A stretch of 64,000 bases of DNA from Kribbella capetownensis (GTDB taxonomy: Bacteria; Actinomycetota; Actinomycetes; Propionibacteriales; Kribbellaceae): assembly GCF_004331485.1 (NCBI RefSeq), contig NZ_SJKD01000003.1:372001-436000 (forward strand), in the 5' to 3' direction. The notes under the pieces are model-generated. The model was not told the origin of the DNA. It was given only the letters and a program-made list of their open reading frames with translations, and searched no databases. The first letter of the stretch is position 1. The number at the start of each line of letters is the position of its first letter. A program made the position numbers and the translations under genes. Positions 48,486 to 57,461 of the stretch are shown here, in pieces.

Positions 48486-50803
48486 CAGGCCATCCCTCCA
48501 AAAGAACGCTGCACTCCCGGCAGCTCCAGTCGGGACGAGGTGGACGGGGTCTTCCAGTCGACGATCTGCCAGCGCGCCGCCCGGGCGGCCCGGAACAGCG
48601 ACACGTCGGGCGAGACCGCGACCGGGTTGCCGACGGTCGTCAGCATCGGCAGATCCGAGTGGCTGTCGGCGTAGGCGTACGACTTGGACAGGTCGATGTT
48701 CGTGCCGCGGGCGCGGTGCTTGATCCACGCGGCCCGGGACTCACCGACCAGCGGCGGCCCGGACAGGAAGCCGGTGCAGCGACCACGGTCGTCGACGGCC
48801 AGCTCCGCGGCGACGATCTCGTCGAACAGCGGCTCCAGCGGCCGGGTCAGTGGCCGCACCGCGCCGGTGATCAGGATCGTCTTGTGCCCGGCCGCGCGGT
48901 GCTCGCGGATCCGCCGTACCGCGGCGCCGCTCAGGCGTTCGAGCACGTGCTCCGCGAGGATCTCGTCGACGATGCGGTTCAGTTCCTCCAGGTCCGCGCC
49001 CTCGTAGCGGCGGTAGATCGTACGGAGGAACGTGCCGCGGTCCTTGCGCTCGGCCGAGATCAGCTTCGGCAGCCGGCGCAGCATCGCGCCGATCTCACCG
49101 ACCCGCTGGTGGCTGTCCAGCTCGGGCAGCCGCATCCACAGGTAGGTCTCGATCACGTTCGACGACAGCAGCGTGCCGTCCATGTCGAACGCGGCGATCA
49201 CCTCGGTGTCAGTGTTGCTACCAGCAGGCTCGTCGATTCTCTTCAGTACGCCGGCCGACTCGAGCAGCGCCTTGTTCCGCTTCTTCCGTACGACGTCCAG
49301 CCGGCGCATCGACTCGGTCACGCTCGGGCAGTGCAGCTCCTGCAGGTAGTACTGCCAGTCCACGATCGAGGTGTCGCACCAGAACTTCTCCCGGTCGTCG
49401 CCCTCGAGTCCGTTGTGCAGCGCCAGCACGTTGTCGTCGATGAACTGCAGTTCGGCCTGCGCGTACTCGGAGTACAGGTCCATGTAGCGGCGGAGGAAGT
49501 CGAGCCGGCGCTTCTGCACGTCCAGCTCGCGCGCGTACTTGCGGACTCTTTCGCTCCGCGGCACGGTCGTGATGATCTTGTCGGCGATCTTGTGGGCCTT
49601 CTCGCCGTACCGGAGCATGCTCTCGACCGAGTCGCCGCCGGGGAACTTCCAGACCGGGAGCCGGACCGCGCCACGCTCACCGAGGTCGAACGGGTGCTTG
49701 GAGAAGTACGCGCGGACGCCGGCGTACAGCTGCTCGAAGGTCAACGGGTTCCGGGCGCCGGAGCTGACGTGGTAGTACTCCGGCTTGCTCAGCTCGGGGT
49801 CGGTCGCCATCACCGCGCAGATCGCGCCGACGACGTGGTCGACCGGGATGATCTCGACGACGGAGTCGGGGCTGGCCGGGAACTCCGGCAGCTCACCGCG
49901 GCCGTAGGCCAGGATCAGCGGCTCGGCCATCTTGAAGCCCTCGATCCAGCCCGGGTGCGGGCTCTGCACCGCGGACTCGATGATGGCCGGACGGACGATC
50001 GAGGTCGGCAGCTTGCTCGCGAACTCCTCGACCACGCGCTCGCCGAGGGCCTTGGTGAACGTGTAGCAGTCGGTCCAGCCGAGGCTGCGGGCGCGCTCGG
50101 TGCCCGTCTCGACCAGCTTCTTCGCGACCCACTCGGTCCGGCGGCGCTCGGTGTCGGCCGCGGCGGTCAGGTGGCCGGCGCGGCGGTGCAGCTTCTCGGC
50201 GTCCTTGCGGAACTTCGCCAGCATCGGCGCGGACCGGGACTGCTCCTCGATCCGGGATCTCATCGCCATCCCGGCCTCGGCCTCGGTCCGCCAGTCGACA
50301 CTGTGCTCGACCGGCGCCTCGGGAATCGCACCCCGGCGACGGCCCGCGGTGTACGCGGTGGAAATGTGCACGTAGTGGACCGGGCGACCGGTCTCGACGA
50401 TTCGCTCGAGCAGGCTCTTGGTGCCGAGCACGTTGGTGGTGAACGCCTCGTGGATCGGCGGGTCGAAGCTGACGTCGCCGGCGCAGTGCACGACGATGTC
50501 GAGATCCTTCGGTAGTTCCGGTACGTCGGACAGGTCGCCGTCGATCACCTGGATCCGGGCACTGCTCAGTGCCTCGGCGTCGGCGTACTCGGTGCCCTCG
50601 CCGTAGAACGGCTTGAAGATGTCCTTCTTCAGCAGTTGCGCCATCCGGTCGGTGCCGTTGAGCGACCCCTTCGGGCGGATGATCGCGACGACGGTCGTCC
50701 CGGGCAGGTCGCCGATGATCCGGTGCAGCAGCGCCTCACCGACGAATCCGGTGACGCCGGTGACCAGGACCTTCTTGTCCTTGAGTTTGTCGGCCAGACT
50801 CAC
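48485..50803 (-). CDS. Fatty acyl-CoA reductase (extended SDR) fused to HAD-IB phosphatase
   Basis: 772 residues from GTG 50803, overlapping the hisA stop (GTGA). Residues 1 to about 370 form the NAD(P)-binding domain of fatty acyl-CoA reductases: [38 protein letters not shown] and active-site YTFTK. After a helical linker, a HAD-IB domain starts near residue 535: [10 protein letters not shown] (DxDGT), [21 protein letters not shown]. The first half should reduce acyl-CoA to aldehyde or alcohol; the second may remove a phosphate. It begins a lipid set placed inside a his operon. Confidence 0.87.
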   Translation of the reverse strand: MSLADKLKDKKVLVTGVTGFVGEALLHRIIGDLPGTTVVAIIRPKGSLNGTDRMAQLLKKDIFKPFYGEGTEYADAEALSSARIQVIDGDLSDVPELPKDLDIVVHCAGDVSFDPPIHEAFTTNVLGTKSLLERIVETGRPVHYVHISTAYTAGRRRGAIPEAPVEHSVDWRTEAEAGMAMRSRIEEQSRSAPMLAKFRKDAEKLHRRAGHLTAAADTERRRTEWVAKKLVETGTERARSLGWTDCYTFTKALGERVVEEFASKLPTSIVRPAIIESAVQSPHPGWIEGFKMAEPLILAYGRGELPEFPASPDSVVEIIPVDHVVGAICAVMATDPELSKPEYYHVSSGARNPLTFEQLYAGVRAYFSKHPFDLGERGAVRLPVWKFPGGDSVESMLRYGEKAHKIADKIITTVPRSERVRKYARELDVQKRRLDFLRRYMDLYSEYAQAELQFIDDNVLALHNGLEGDDREKFWCDTSIVDWQYYLQELHCPSVTESMRRLDVVRKKRNKALLESAGVLKRIDEPAGSNTDTEVIAAFDMDGTLLSSNVIETYLWMRLPELDSHQRVGEIGAMLRRLPKLISAERKDRGTFLRTIYRRYEGADLEELNRIVDEILAEHVLERLSGAAVRRIREHRAAGHKTILITGAVRPLTRPLEPLFDEIVAAELAVDDRGRCTGFLSGPPLVGESRAAWIKHRARGTNIDLSKSYAYADSHSDLPMLTTVGNPVAVSPDVSLFRAARAARWQIVDWKTPSTSSRLELPGVQRSFGGMA

Positions 50804-51570
50804 TGGTCGCCTCCACGCGTGAGTTCGAGTGCCTCGGTCAGTGTGAACGCGCCGGCGTACAGGGCCTTGCCCACGATCACGCCCTCGACGCCGTCGGCGA
50901 CCAGCGTGCTCAGCGCCTTCAGGTCGTCGAGGCCGGAGACACCGCCGGAAGCGATGATCGGCTTCGCGGTGCGTGCGCACAGGTCGCGGTACAGGTCCAG
51001 GTTCGGCCCTTGGAGCATGCCGTCCTTGGTGACGTCGGTGACCACGTACCGCTCGCAGCCGGCCGCTTCCAGCCGCTCGAGCACCTCGTACAGGTCGCCG
51101 CCGTCTTTGGTCCAGCCGCGGGCCGCCAGGGTCCGGCCGCGTACGTCGAGACCGATCGCGACGCGGTCGCCGTACTGCTGGATGATCCGGTCGCACCACA
51201 CCGGGTCCTCGAGCGCAGCGGTGCCGATGTTGACGCGGCGAGCGCCGGTCGCCAGCGCGGCCTCCAGCGAGTCGTCGTCCCGGATCCCGCCGGACAACTC
51301 GACCTGGACGTCGAGCTTGCCGGTCACGTCGGCGAGCAGTTCACGGTTGCTGCCCCGGCCGAACGCGGCGTCCAGATCGACGAGGTGGATCCACTCCGCA
51401 CCGGCGTCCTGCCAGGCCATCGCGGCCGCCAGCGGATCGCCGTACGAGGTCTCGCTTCCGGCCTCTCCCTGCACCAGCCGGACAGCCTGACCGTCTGCCA
51501 CATCCACGGCAGGCAGCAGCACCAGGTTCGACCGGGGCGGTGGGGTGGGGGAGGAATCCAGCACAGACAT
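50800..51570 (-). CDS. hisA: HisA / phosphoribosyl isomerase A (possibly PriA)
   Basis: 256 residues from ATG 51570 (AGGG 7 nt upstream; the in-frame GTG at 51576 is too close to that site). TIM barrel: [18 protein letters not shown] with the catalytic Asp, [31 protein letters not shown] with the second Asp and [13 protein letters not shown]. In actinobacteria this enzyme is usually PriA, serving both histidine and tryptophan synthesis. The absence of trpF in the trp cluster here agrees with that, which is inference. Confidence 0.95.
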   Translation of the reverse strand: MSVLDSSPTPPPRSNLVLLPAVDVADGQAVRLVQGEAGSETSYGDPLAAAMAWQDAGAEWIHLVDLDAAFGRGSNRELLADVTGKLDVQVELSGGIRDDDSLEAALATGARRVNIGTAALEDPVWCDRIIQQYGDRVAIGLDVRGRTLAARGWTKDGGDLYEVLERLEAAGCERYVVTDVTKDGMLQGPNLDLYRDLCARTAKPIIASGGVSGLDDLKALSTLVADGVEGVIVGKALYAGAFTLTEALELTRGGDQ

Positions 51571-51652
51571 GGCCACACCCTAGATGGCGTTAGTTCGAGT
51601 TTCGTAACCCGCTGCCCCGCTGAGTCGTTTGATTTCGATCTGTCGCAGCAAT

Positions 51653-51670
51653 ACCAGTCTAGCTACTGGT
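51653..51670 (+). promoter_or_regulatory. Possible operator upstream of the P450 gene
   Basis: Inverted repeat ACCAGT-6-ACTGGT ending 22 bp before the P450 start, in the 122-bp divergent gap with hisA. The region is locally AT-richer. A regulator is not identified. Confidence 0.4.
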
Positions 51671-51692
51671 TTCATGGATCTAAGGTGGCTGA

Positions 51693-52808
51693 ATGGTCAC
51701 GCTGGAGGAGCTCGAGACGGATCCGCACCCGGCGCTGGCGGCCTTGCGGCCGGTGGGGTGGGTCGAGGCTTTGGACAGCTGGGTTGTCGCGAGCCGCGAG
51801 CTGGCGATGACGGTGATGCGCGATCCGGACACGTTCACCGTGGACGATCCACGGTTCTCGACCGCCCAGGTCGTAGGTCCGTCGATGCTGTCCCTGGACG
51901 GTGCGGCCCACAAGGCGCATCGGGATCCGTTCGAGTCACCGTTCGGGCTCGCGGAGACTCGCGGCCGGTTCACCGAGGTCGTGCAACAGACCGTGGGCGA
52001 GTTGGTCGGTGCTCTGGAGCCTCCGTCGGCGGATCTGCGCCGCACAGTGGCCGGCCCGTTGTCGGTCGCGGTCGTGGCCTACTCGCTCGGCCTGCCGCCT
52101 GCTTCGGCCTCGACGGTGCTGGACTGGTACGCCGCGATCTCCGACTCGGTCACCGGCGTCTCGGCCGGTCGTCCGGTGACTCCGGAGGGTGCCGAGGCCT
52201 TCGCGCTGCTGCACGCACACGTTGCCTCAGGCATCGAGTCGACCGACTCCCTGATCGCGGCCGCGGCCCGCGCCGGGCTCGGGGTCGACGACGTGGTCGC
52301 GAATGCGGCCGTGCTGATGTTCGGCGGGATCGAGACCACCGAAGGCATGATCACCAACGCGCTGTGGCATCTGCTGACCCATCCCGATCAACTCGACCTG
52401 GTCCGAGCCGACCCGTCGCTCCTGCCCAACGCGATGGAGGAGTCACTGCGTCTCGAACCGGCCGCCGCCGTGGTCGACCGCTACGCCACCCGCGATGTCA
52501 CCTTGGCCGGCGCACCGATCCGCCGAGGCGACCTGGTCACGGTGTCGCTGGCCGGCGCGGGCCGCGATCCTGCCGTGTTCTCGTCGCCCGACGAGTTCGA
52601 CGTACGCCGTCCCAACGCCCGCCGTCACCTGGCCTTCGCCAGCGGACCTCACATCTGCCTGGGCATGCACCTGACCCGGCTGGAAGCCCTCACAGCACTC
52701 ACCGCACTCCTTCGGCTGCCGGGCCTCCGCCTCGATCCGTCATCGCCTCCACCTCTCGGTCTGGTCTTCCGCAAGCCTTCGGCCGTCAACGTGTGGTGGG
52801 ACGCCTGA
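51693..52808 (+). CDS. Cytochrome P450
   Basis: 371 residues, AAGGTGG before ATG 51693, somewhat short for a bacterial P450 (about 400). I-helix oxygen motif FGGIETTEG, ExxR in MEESLRLEP, heme loop FASGPHICLG with the Cys ligand. No redox partner gene is adjacent. Substrate unknown. Its end overlaps the convergent methyltransferase by 23 bp. Confidence 0.92.
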   Translation: MVTLEELETDPHPALAALRPVGWVEALDSWVVASRELAMTVMRDPDTFTVDDPRFSTAQVVGPSMLSLDGAAHKAHRDPFESPFGLAETRGRFTEVVQQTVGELVGALEPPSADLRRTVAGPLSVAVVAYSLGLPPASASTVLDWYAAISDSVTGVSAGRPVTPEGAEAFALLHAHVASGIESTDSLIAAAARAGLGVDDVVANAAVLMFGGIETTEGMITNALWHLLTHPDQLDLVRADPSLLPNAMEESLRLEPAAAVVDRYATRDVTLAGAPIRRGDLVTVSLAGAGRDPAVFSSPDEFDVRRPNARRHLAFASGPHICLGMHLTRLEALTALTALLRLPGLRLDPSSPPPLGLVFRKPSAVNVWWDA

Positions 52809-53553
52809 GCACCAGCATCGCGGCCGGATAGACCGGCATCAGGCGGTCCGGATCGCGCTCCGCGTCGGCTGCGAACCGTTCGAAGCCGGGATCGATCTCC
52901 TCTTGCGGCAGGTGCTCGAACGTCGACAACGCCCGCAGACTCACGCGCTGGTAGCTCTCCCGGAGGGTACGAGGGTTCTCGGTGCTGACCCAGACCGGGT
53001 CGTCGGCGGCGAGCAGCCCGGCGGCGCGGGCCATGGTCGCCGCCTCGGCGACGGACCGGTACATCGCGGCGTCGACCTCGCGGGCGGACGGGAAGTATGC
53101 GTACCAGAACAGATCCGGCATCTGATCGGAGAACTGGCTGCGCAGGAACGCCACTCCCCCGGGCTTCAGCACGCGGTACACCTCGGTGAGCGCCTTCTGC
53201 TGGTCACGGTAGTGGTGGAAGGACAGGAACATCAGCACCCCGTCAACCGATGCCTCAGGCAACGGAATGTTCTCCGCGCCGCCCTTGAGATAGGTGACGG
53301 ACGGGTGGGCGGCCGTCTCCGCGGCGATCTCCCGCATCCGGTCCGACGGCTCCACGCCGTACACAGGCCCCTGGAAGACCTCGGCGAGACCTGGGGCGAG
53401 CCGGCCGGTCCCGCTGCCCAGGTCGAGGAACGTCAGCGGGCGCTCCTCCGGCAGGTACGCCGCGATGGCGGCGGTCCACCGCTGCACCTCCCCTGGTGAC
53501 ATCCCGCGTCCGGCGGCGTACACACTGCTCAAACGACCGTCGTAGTCCACCAT
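52786..53553 (-). CDS. Class I SAM-dependent methyltransferase
   Basis: 255 residues. SAM motif I FLDLGSGTGRLAPGLAE, acidic end of strand 2 in VYGVEPSDRM, motif II-like ASVDGVLMFLSFHHYRD and post-motif VLKPGGVAFLRSQ. Methyltransf_11 type. The acceptor is unknown. Convergent overlap with the P450 gene puts the two in one locus but not in one operon. Confidence 0.88.
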   Translation of the reverse strand: MVDYDGRLSSVYAAGRGMSPGEVQRWTAAIAAYLPEERPLTFLDLGSGTGRLAPGLAEVFQGPVYGVEPSDRMREIAAETAAHPSVTYLKGGAENIPLPEASVDGVLMFLSFHHYRDQQKALTEVYRVLKPGGVAFLRSQFSDQMPDLFWYAYFPSAREVDAAMYRSVAEAATMARAAGLLAADDPVWVSTENPRTLRESYQRVSLRALSTFEHLPQEEIDPGFERFAADAERDPDRLMPVYPAAMLVLRRPTTR

Positions 53554-53618
53554 GGTTCGACCCTATGCCTTGCGGGGATCGCTGGTGCGGGACAGCCGCG
53601 GCGTCGCACAATGAGGCC

Positions 53619-54107
53619 ATGACGGACCTGATGGCCGATCTCGACGCGGCTGAGACTCTGGTCGAGGTCGGGGATGTGGTCCGCGTCGAAGCCCGGCGAC
53701 GCAGCGGCGCCCAGGGCGCGACCTTCGTACTGCGCGAGCACGATCGCTGCTTCTACGCCGACGAGGACGCGATCGCGCCGCTGTGGAAGGGCCAGCGCTT
53801 CCCGATCACTTCCTGCGTCAGCGGGTGGGCGATGCTGCACGACGAGATCGCGGTCGTCCCCGACATCGCCGTCGACGAACGCATCCCGCTGGACGCGTAC
53901 ACCCCGACGTTCGTCCGCAGCCTCGTGATGGTCCCGGTGGGCTCCCCGACCCCGGTGGCGGCGATCGGCGCCTACTGGTCGCGGCGCTACCACGCCTCGC
54001 CGGACGAGATCGACAGCCTGCAGACCCTGGCCGACCACGCCGCGAAGGCGATCCATCGCATCGGCCTCGACGACGCTCCGTGGGCGCCGACGTTCAGCAA
54101 GCACTGA
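53619..54107 (+). CDS. GAF-domain protein
   Basis: 162 residues from ATG 53619. A single GAF fold: FVLREHDRCFYADEDAIAPLWKGQRFPI, SGWAMLHDEIAVVPDI, FVRSLVMVPVG and LADHAAKAIHRIGL at the end (quoted in parts). No output domain (kinase, cyclase or HTH) is attached, so it may be a small-ligand sensor that acts in trans. Two relevant neighbours are absent, so its role is open. Confidence 0.8.
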   Translation: MTDLMADLDAAETLVEVGDVVRVEARRRSGAQGATFVLREHDRCFYADEDAIAPLWKGQRFPITSCVSGWAMLHDEIAVVPDIAVDERIPLDAYTPTFVRSLVMVPVGSPTPVAAIGAYWSRRYHASPDEIDSLQTLADHAAKAIHRIGLDDAPWAPTFSKH

Positions 54108-54115
54108 CGCTGTCG

Positions 54116-54892
54116 TCAGCCGAGGAAGACGTCGTACGCCAGGCGCAGGATCAGGGCTGAGACGACGACCAGGAAGATCACGCGGACGAAGCGGCTGCCG
54201 CGGGCGACCGCGGTCCGGGCGCCGAGGAGACCGCCGAGCATATTCGCGGCGCCCATGATCAGGCCGAGTTGCCACAGCGGTGCGCCGTGCAGCGCGAAGA
54301 TGACGATCGCGCCGAGGTTCGTGGCGACGTTCGCGATCTTGGCCTTGGCGCTGGCCTGGAGGAAGTTGTAGCCGAGGAAGCCGACCAGCGCGAAGATCAG
54401 GAACGAGCCGGTGCCCGGCCCGACCGCGCCGTCGTAGAAGCCGATGAGTACGCCGACGCCGCTGGCGGCCAGGTAGTGGTTGCGGCCGTCGAAGCGCAAC
54501 GCCGTACGCGCTCCGAGTGACGGCTTCATCGCGGTGTAGATCGCGACGCCGACCAGCAGCACCAGCACGATCGGCTTGAACCACGACATCGGGATCTTCG
54601 TCGCCACCAGCGCTCCGGCCGCCGACCCCAGCCCGGCCAGGACCGCAAGCGGCAAGACGGTCCGGCGATCGGGCCGCACCTTCACGCCGAACGTCACCGC
54701 GCTGGTCGCCGTACCGCACAACGACGAGATCTTGTTCGTCGACAGGATCTGCGCGGGCGACGCGTTCGGCAGGCCGAGCAGCATCGCGGGCAGTTGCAGC
54801 AGTCCGCCGCCCCCGACCACCGCGTCGATCCAGCCGGCCGAGAAGGCCGCGACTACCAGGAAGACCAGGGTCCACAACGAAACGTCAGGCAC
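54116..54892 (-). CDS. TSUP (TauE/SafE) family permease
   Basis: 258 residues with about eight hydrophobic segments. The internal repeat typical of the family is seen: AGWIDAVVGGGGLLQLPAML near the start and IGFYDGAVGPGTGSFLIFAL in the second half. The family exports or imports sulfur-containing anions such as sulfite or sulfoacetate. No sulfur genes are adjacent, so the substrate is open. Confidence 0.9.
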   Translation of the reverse strand: MPDVSLWTLVFLVVAAFSAGWIDAVVGGGGLLQLPAMLLGLPNASPAQILSTNKISSLCGTATSAVTFGVKVRPDRRTVLPLAVLAGLGSAAGALVATKIPMSWFKPIVLVLLVGVAIYTAMKPSLGARTALRFDGRNHYLAASGVGVLIGFYDGAVGPGTGSFLIFALVGFLGYNFLQASAKAKIANVATNLGAIVIFALHGAPLWQLGLIMGAANMLGGLLGARTAVARGSRFVRVIFLVVVSALILRLAYDVFLG

Positions 54893-55010
54893 GATGCCAC
54901 CGCGGGCGGAAGAGCTTCACGGACCGATGATCAGGTAAGGGCGTTGTGCCACTCAACCCTTACAGCGGGGAATGAGAGACAAACCACTGCGGCGGTGCCA
55001 GAGTAGGCGG

Positions 55011-55808
55011 ATGGCGTCCTCGATCCTGCCGCCCGAAGGCGAAGCGCTCGCCACCGGCTGGGAGCCGGACCTCGCTCCCGCGGACTCGCTCGTCCGGCAG
55101 GCCGTGCTCGCGCACGCTTCGTGGGCGACCGACGCCGCTCGGCGAGCGGGCAAGCCCTGGTTCGACGGGGACAGCTGGGCCGGCAGTGTCCTCGGCGACA
55201 GCGGCCCGATGACGAACTGGGTCATCCAGAAGCAGCCGGTCGATCCGGCCGAGGTGATCCTCGAGGCGGCCCGGGAGCTGCCGAACAACGTGCCGTACCT
55301 GTTCGTCAGCCCCTGGCCGACCCGCGACCTGCGGGAGCACGGCCTCGCCCTCGCTGGCCACCCGCCGCTGATGGTCCACCTCCCGATGACCGAGATCGTC
55401 GCGCCGACCACGGACGTCGACATCCGCCAGGTCACCGACGCCGCCGGGCTCGCACAGGCTGAGCGCGTGCTGATCGAGGGCTACCCGCTCCCCGAGCTGC
55501 AACCGGTCCGGGCGGGCTGCATGTACGACGCGTCGTTCCTCGAGGGATCCACGGTCTGGGTCGGGTACGACGGCGACGTACCGCTCGCGACATCGACGGC
55601 CCACAGCGCCGCCGGTGTCACCATCGTCGAGAACGTCGCGGTGATGCCGGCTGCCCGTGGTCGTGGCGCCGGCGCGGCCATCACATGGGCTGCGACCAAG
55701 CACCATGACCAGCCCGCGGTACTGATCGCGTCCGACAACGGCCAGCCCGTGTATCAACGCCTCGGCTACCTCCGCCTCGAACGCTGGACGGTCTGGGTAC
55801 GGCCGTGA
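55011..55808 (+). CDS. GNAT-family acetyltransferase
   Basis: 265 residues from ATG 55011 with AGGCGG before it. C-terminal GNAT core: TIVENVAVMPAARGRGAGAAITWAA (acetyl-CoA loop RGRGAG) and LIASDNGQPVYQRLGY. The N-terminal 120 residues are not recognisable. It is preceded by a 118-bp gap with no other signal. Confidence 0.8.
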   Translation: MASSILPPEGEALATGWEPDLAPADSLVRQAVLAHASWATDAARRAGKPWFDGDSWAGSVLGDSGPMTNWVIQKQPVDPAEVILEAARELPNNVPYLFVSPWPTRDLREHGLALAGHPPLMVHLPMTEIVAPTTDVDIRQVTDAAGLAQAERVLIEGYPLPELQPVRAGCMYDASFLEGSTVWVGYDGDVPLATSTAHSAAGVTIVENVAVMPAARGRGAGAAITWAATKHHDQPAVLIASDNGQPVYQRLGYLRLERWTVWVRP

Positions 55809-55833
55809 CCGGTCGGCGCGGGACAATGGCGGC

Positions 55834-56226
55834 GTGAAGTTCTTGCTGCTGATCCACAACAACCCCGAAGCACTGGACGGACTGAGCCCCGAGAAGAGGC
55901 TCGAGCTGATCGGTGGTCGTGACTTCCTCCTCGACCAGGTGCGCGCGCTGCGGGAGAACGGCGAACTGCTGACGATCCTCGCCCTCGAGCCACCGTCGGA
56001 GACCAAGTCGGTCAAGGTGACGGCGGGGACGCCGGTCATCTCGGACCGGCCGTTCCTGGAGACCAAGGAGTTCCTCGCCGGAGCGCTCATGGTCGAGTGC
56101 GCCACGATGGACCGGGCGCTGGAGATCGCGGCCGGCATTCCGTTCGCGGCCCTGCTGCCGATCGAGGTCCGGCCGGTGCGGGAGCTCGGCGACGAGGATC
56201 TCGCCGCGCTGTCCCGGGAGCGGTGA
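55834..56226 (+). CDS. YCII/DGPF-domain protein, sigma-linked
   Basis: 130 residues. YCII (DGPF) fold: MKFLLLIHNNPEALDG at the start, ISDRPFLETKEFLAGALMVE where the DGPF motif reads DRPF, and DRALEIAAGIPFA. Its stop overlaps the GTG of the ECF42-type sigma gene. Such pairs are a known association. The DGPF proteins are thought to be regulated by, or to act with, that sigma factor, and their chemistry is unknown. Confidence 0.87.
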   Translation: MKFLLLIHNNPEALDGLSPEKRLELIGGRDFLLDQVRALRENGELLTILALEPPSETKSVKVTAGTPVISDRPFLETKEFLAGALMVECATMDRALEIAAGIPFAALLPIEVRPVRELGDEDLAALSRER

Positions 56227-57461
56227 GCTCCACGCACGGCACCCGCGACGCCGACCTCGAATCCGCGATCCGGGCCGGCGCTCCGAAGGCACTGGCCGCG
56301 CTGCTGCGGCGCTACGGGACGTTCGACCAGTGCGAGGACGCCGTTCAGGAGGCGCTGCTGGAGGCGTTCGTCCAGTGGCGAGCCAACGGCGTACCGGAGA
56401 AGCCGGTCGGGTGGCTGGTCAGCGTCGCGACCCGCCGCCTGATGGACGGCTGGCGGCGGGACAACGCCCGGCGGCAGCGTGAGGTCAACGACCATCTCCG
56501 CACGCCGGCGGTGGAGGAGGATCACGACCAGGACAGCGACGACACGCTGCGGCTGCTCGTGCTGTGCTGCCACCCAGCGCTGACACCGGCGTCGCAGATC
56601 GCGCTGACGCTGCGGTCGGTCGGTGGGCTGACCACTGCCGAGGTGGCCGCGGCGCTGCTCGTCGGCGAGACGATCGTGGCGCAGCGGATCAGCCGGGCCA
56701 AGCGGACGATCAAGGATTCCGGCGCGCGCTTCGAGCTGCCCAGCGGGCCGGAGTACGACGAGCGTCTGCACGCCGTACTGCATGTGCTCTACCTGATCTT
56801 CAACGAGGGACACACCGCGAGCGCAGGCGATGACCTGCAGCGGCTGGACCTGGCGGCGGAAGCACTCCGCATCACTCGCATGCTGCGCCGGGCCGCTCCC
56901 GGCGCCGATGAGGTGACTGGCCTCCTGGCGTTGATGATCCTCACGCACGCACGGCGTGACGCCCGGACCGGACGTGGCGGCGACCTCGTCCCGGCCGATC
57001 GGCAGGACCGTTCCCGGTGGCACGCCGACGAGATCGCCGAGGGCACCGCGCTCGTCGAGGGAGTGCTGACCTCGGGACCCGTCGGCCCGTACCAGCTCGA
57101 GGCGGCGATTGCCGCCGTACACAGCGAGGCCGACTCCGTCGAGACCACCGACTGGGAGCAGATCGCCGGCTTGTACCGGATCCTGGCCGAGGTCGATCCG
57201 GGCCCGATGGTGACGCTCGGCTCCGCCGTCGCGGTGGCGATGACCGAGGGTCCGCAGGCGGGGATCGACCTCGTCGAAGGCCTCGCCGGCGATCGGTACC
57301 TCGGCGATCACCACCGCCGGCTGTCGGTGCTCGCGCATCTCCAGGAGCTTGCCGGGCGGCCAGATCTGGCCCGTGAGCACTATCTGGCCGCACTCGACCG
57401 CACGCGCAACACCGCGGAGCAGAACTATCTCCGCGAGCGCATCACCCGCCTCACCCGCTGA
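56223..57461 (+). CDS. ECF42-group RNA polymerase sigma factor with C-terminal extension
   Basis: 412 residues from GTG 56223 (GTGA overlap with YCII gene). Sigma2: FDQCEDAVQEALLEAFVQW, GWLVSVATRRLMDGWRRDNA. Sigma4: LCCHPALTPASQIALTLRSVGGLTTAEVAAALLV (in parts). Residues after about 180 form the long helical extension (TPR-like) that replaces an anti-sigma factor in this group. It overlaps the convergent oxidase by 11 bp. Confidence 0.92.
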   Translation: MSSTHGTRDADLESAIRAGAPKALAALLRRYGTFDQCEDAVQEALLEAFVQWRANGVPEKPVGWLVSVATRRLMDGWRRDNARRQREVNDHLRTPAVEEDHDQDSDDTLRLLVLCCHPALTPASQIALTLRSVGGLTTAEVAAALLVGETIVAQRISRAKRTIKDSGARFELPSGPEYDERLHAVLHVLYLIFNEGHTASAGDDLQRLDLAAEALRITRMLRRAAPGADEVTGLLALMILTHARRDARTGRGGDLVPADRQDRSRWHADEIAEGTALVEGVLTSGPVGPYQLEAAIAAVHSEADSVETTDWEQIAGLYRILAEVDPGPMVTLGSAVAVAMTEGPQAGIDLVEGLAGDRYLGDHHRRLSVLAHLQELAGRPDLAREHYLAALDRTRNTAEQNYLRERITRLTR

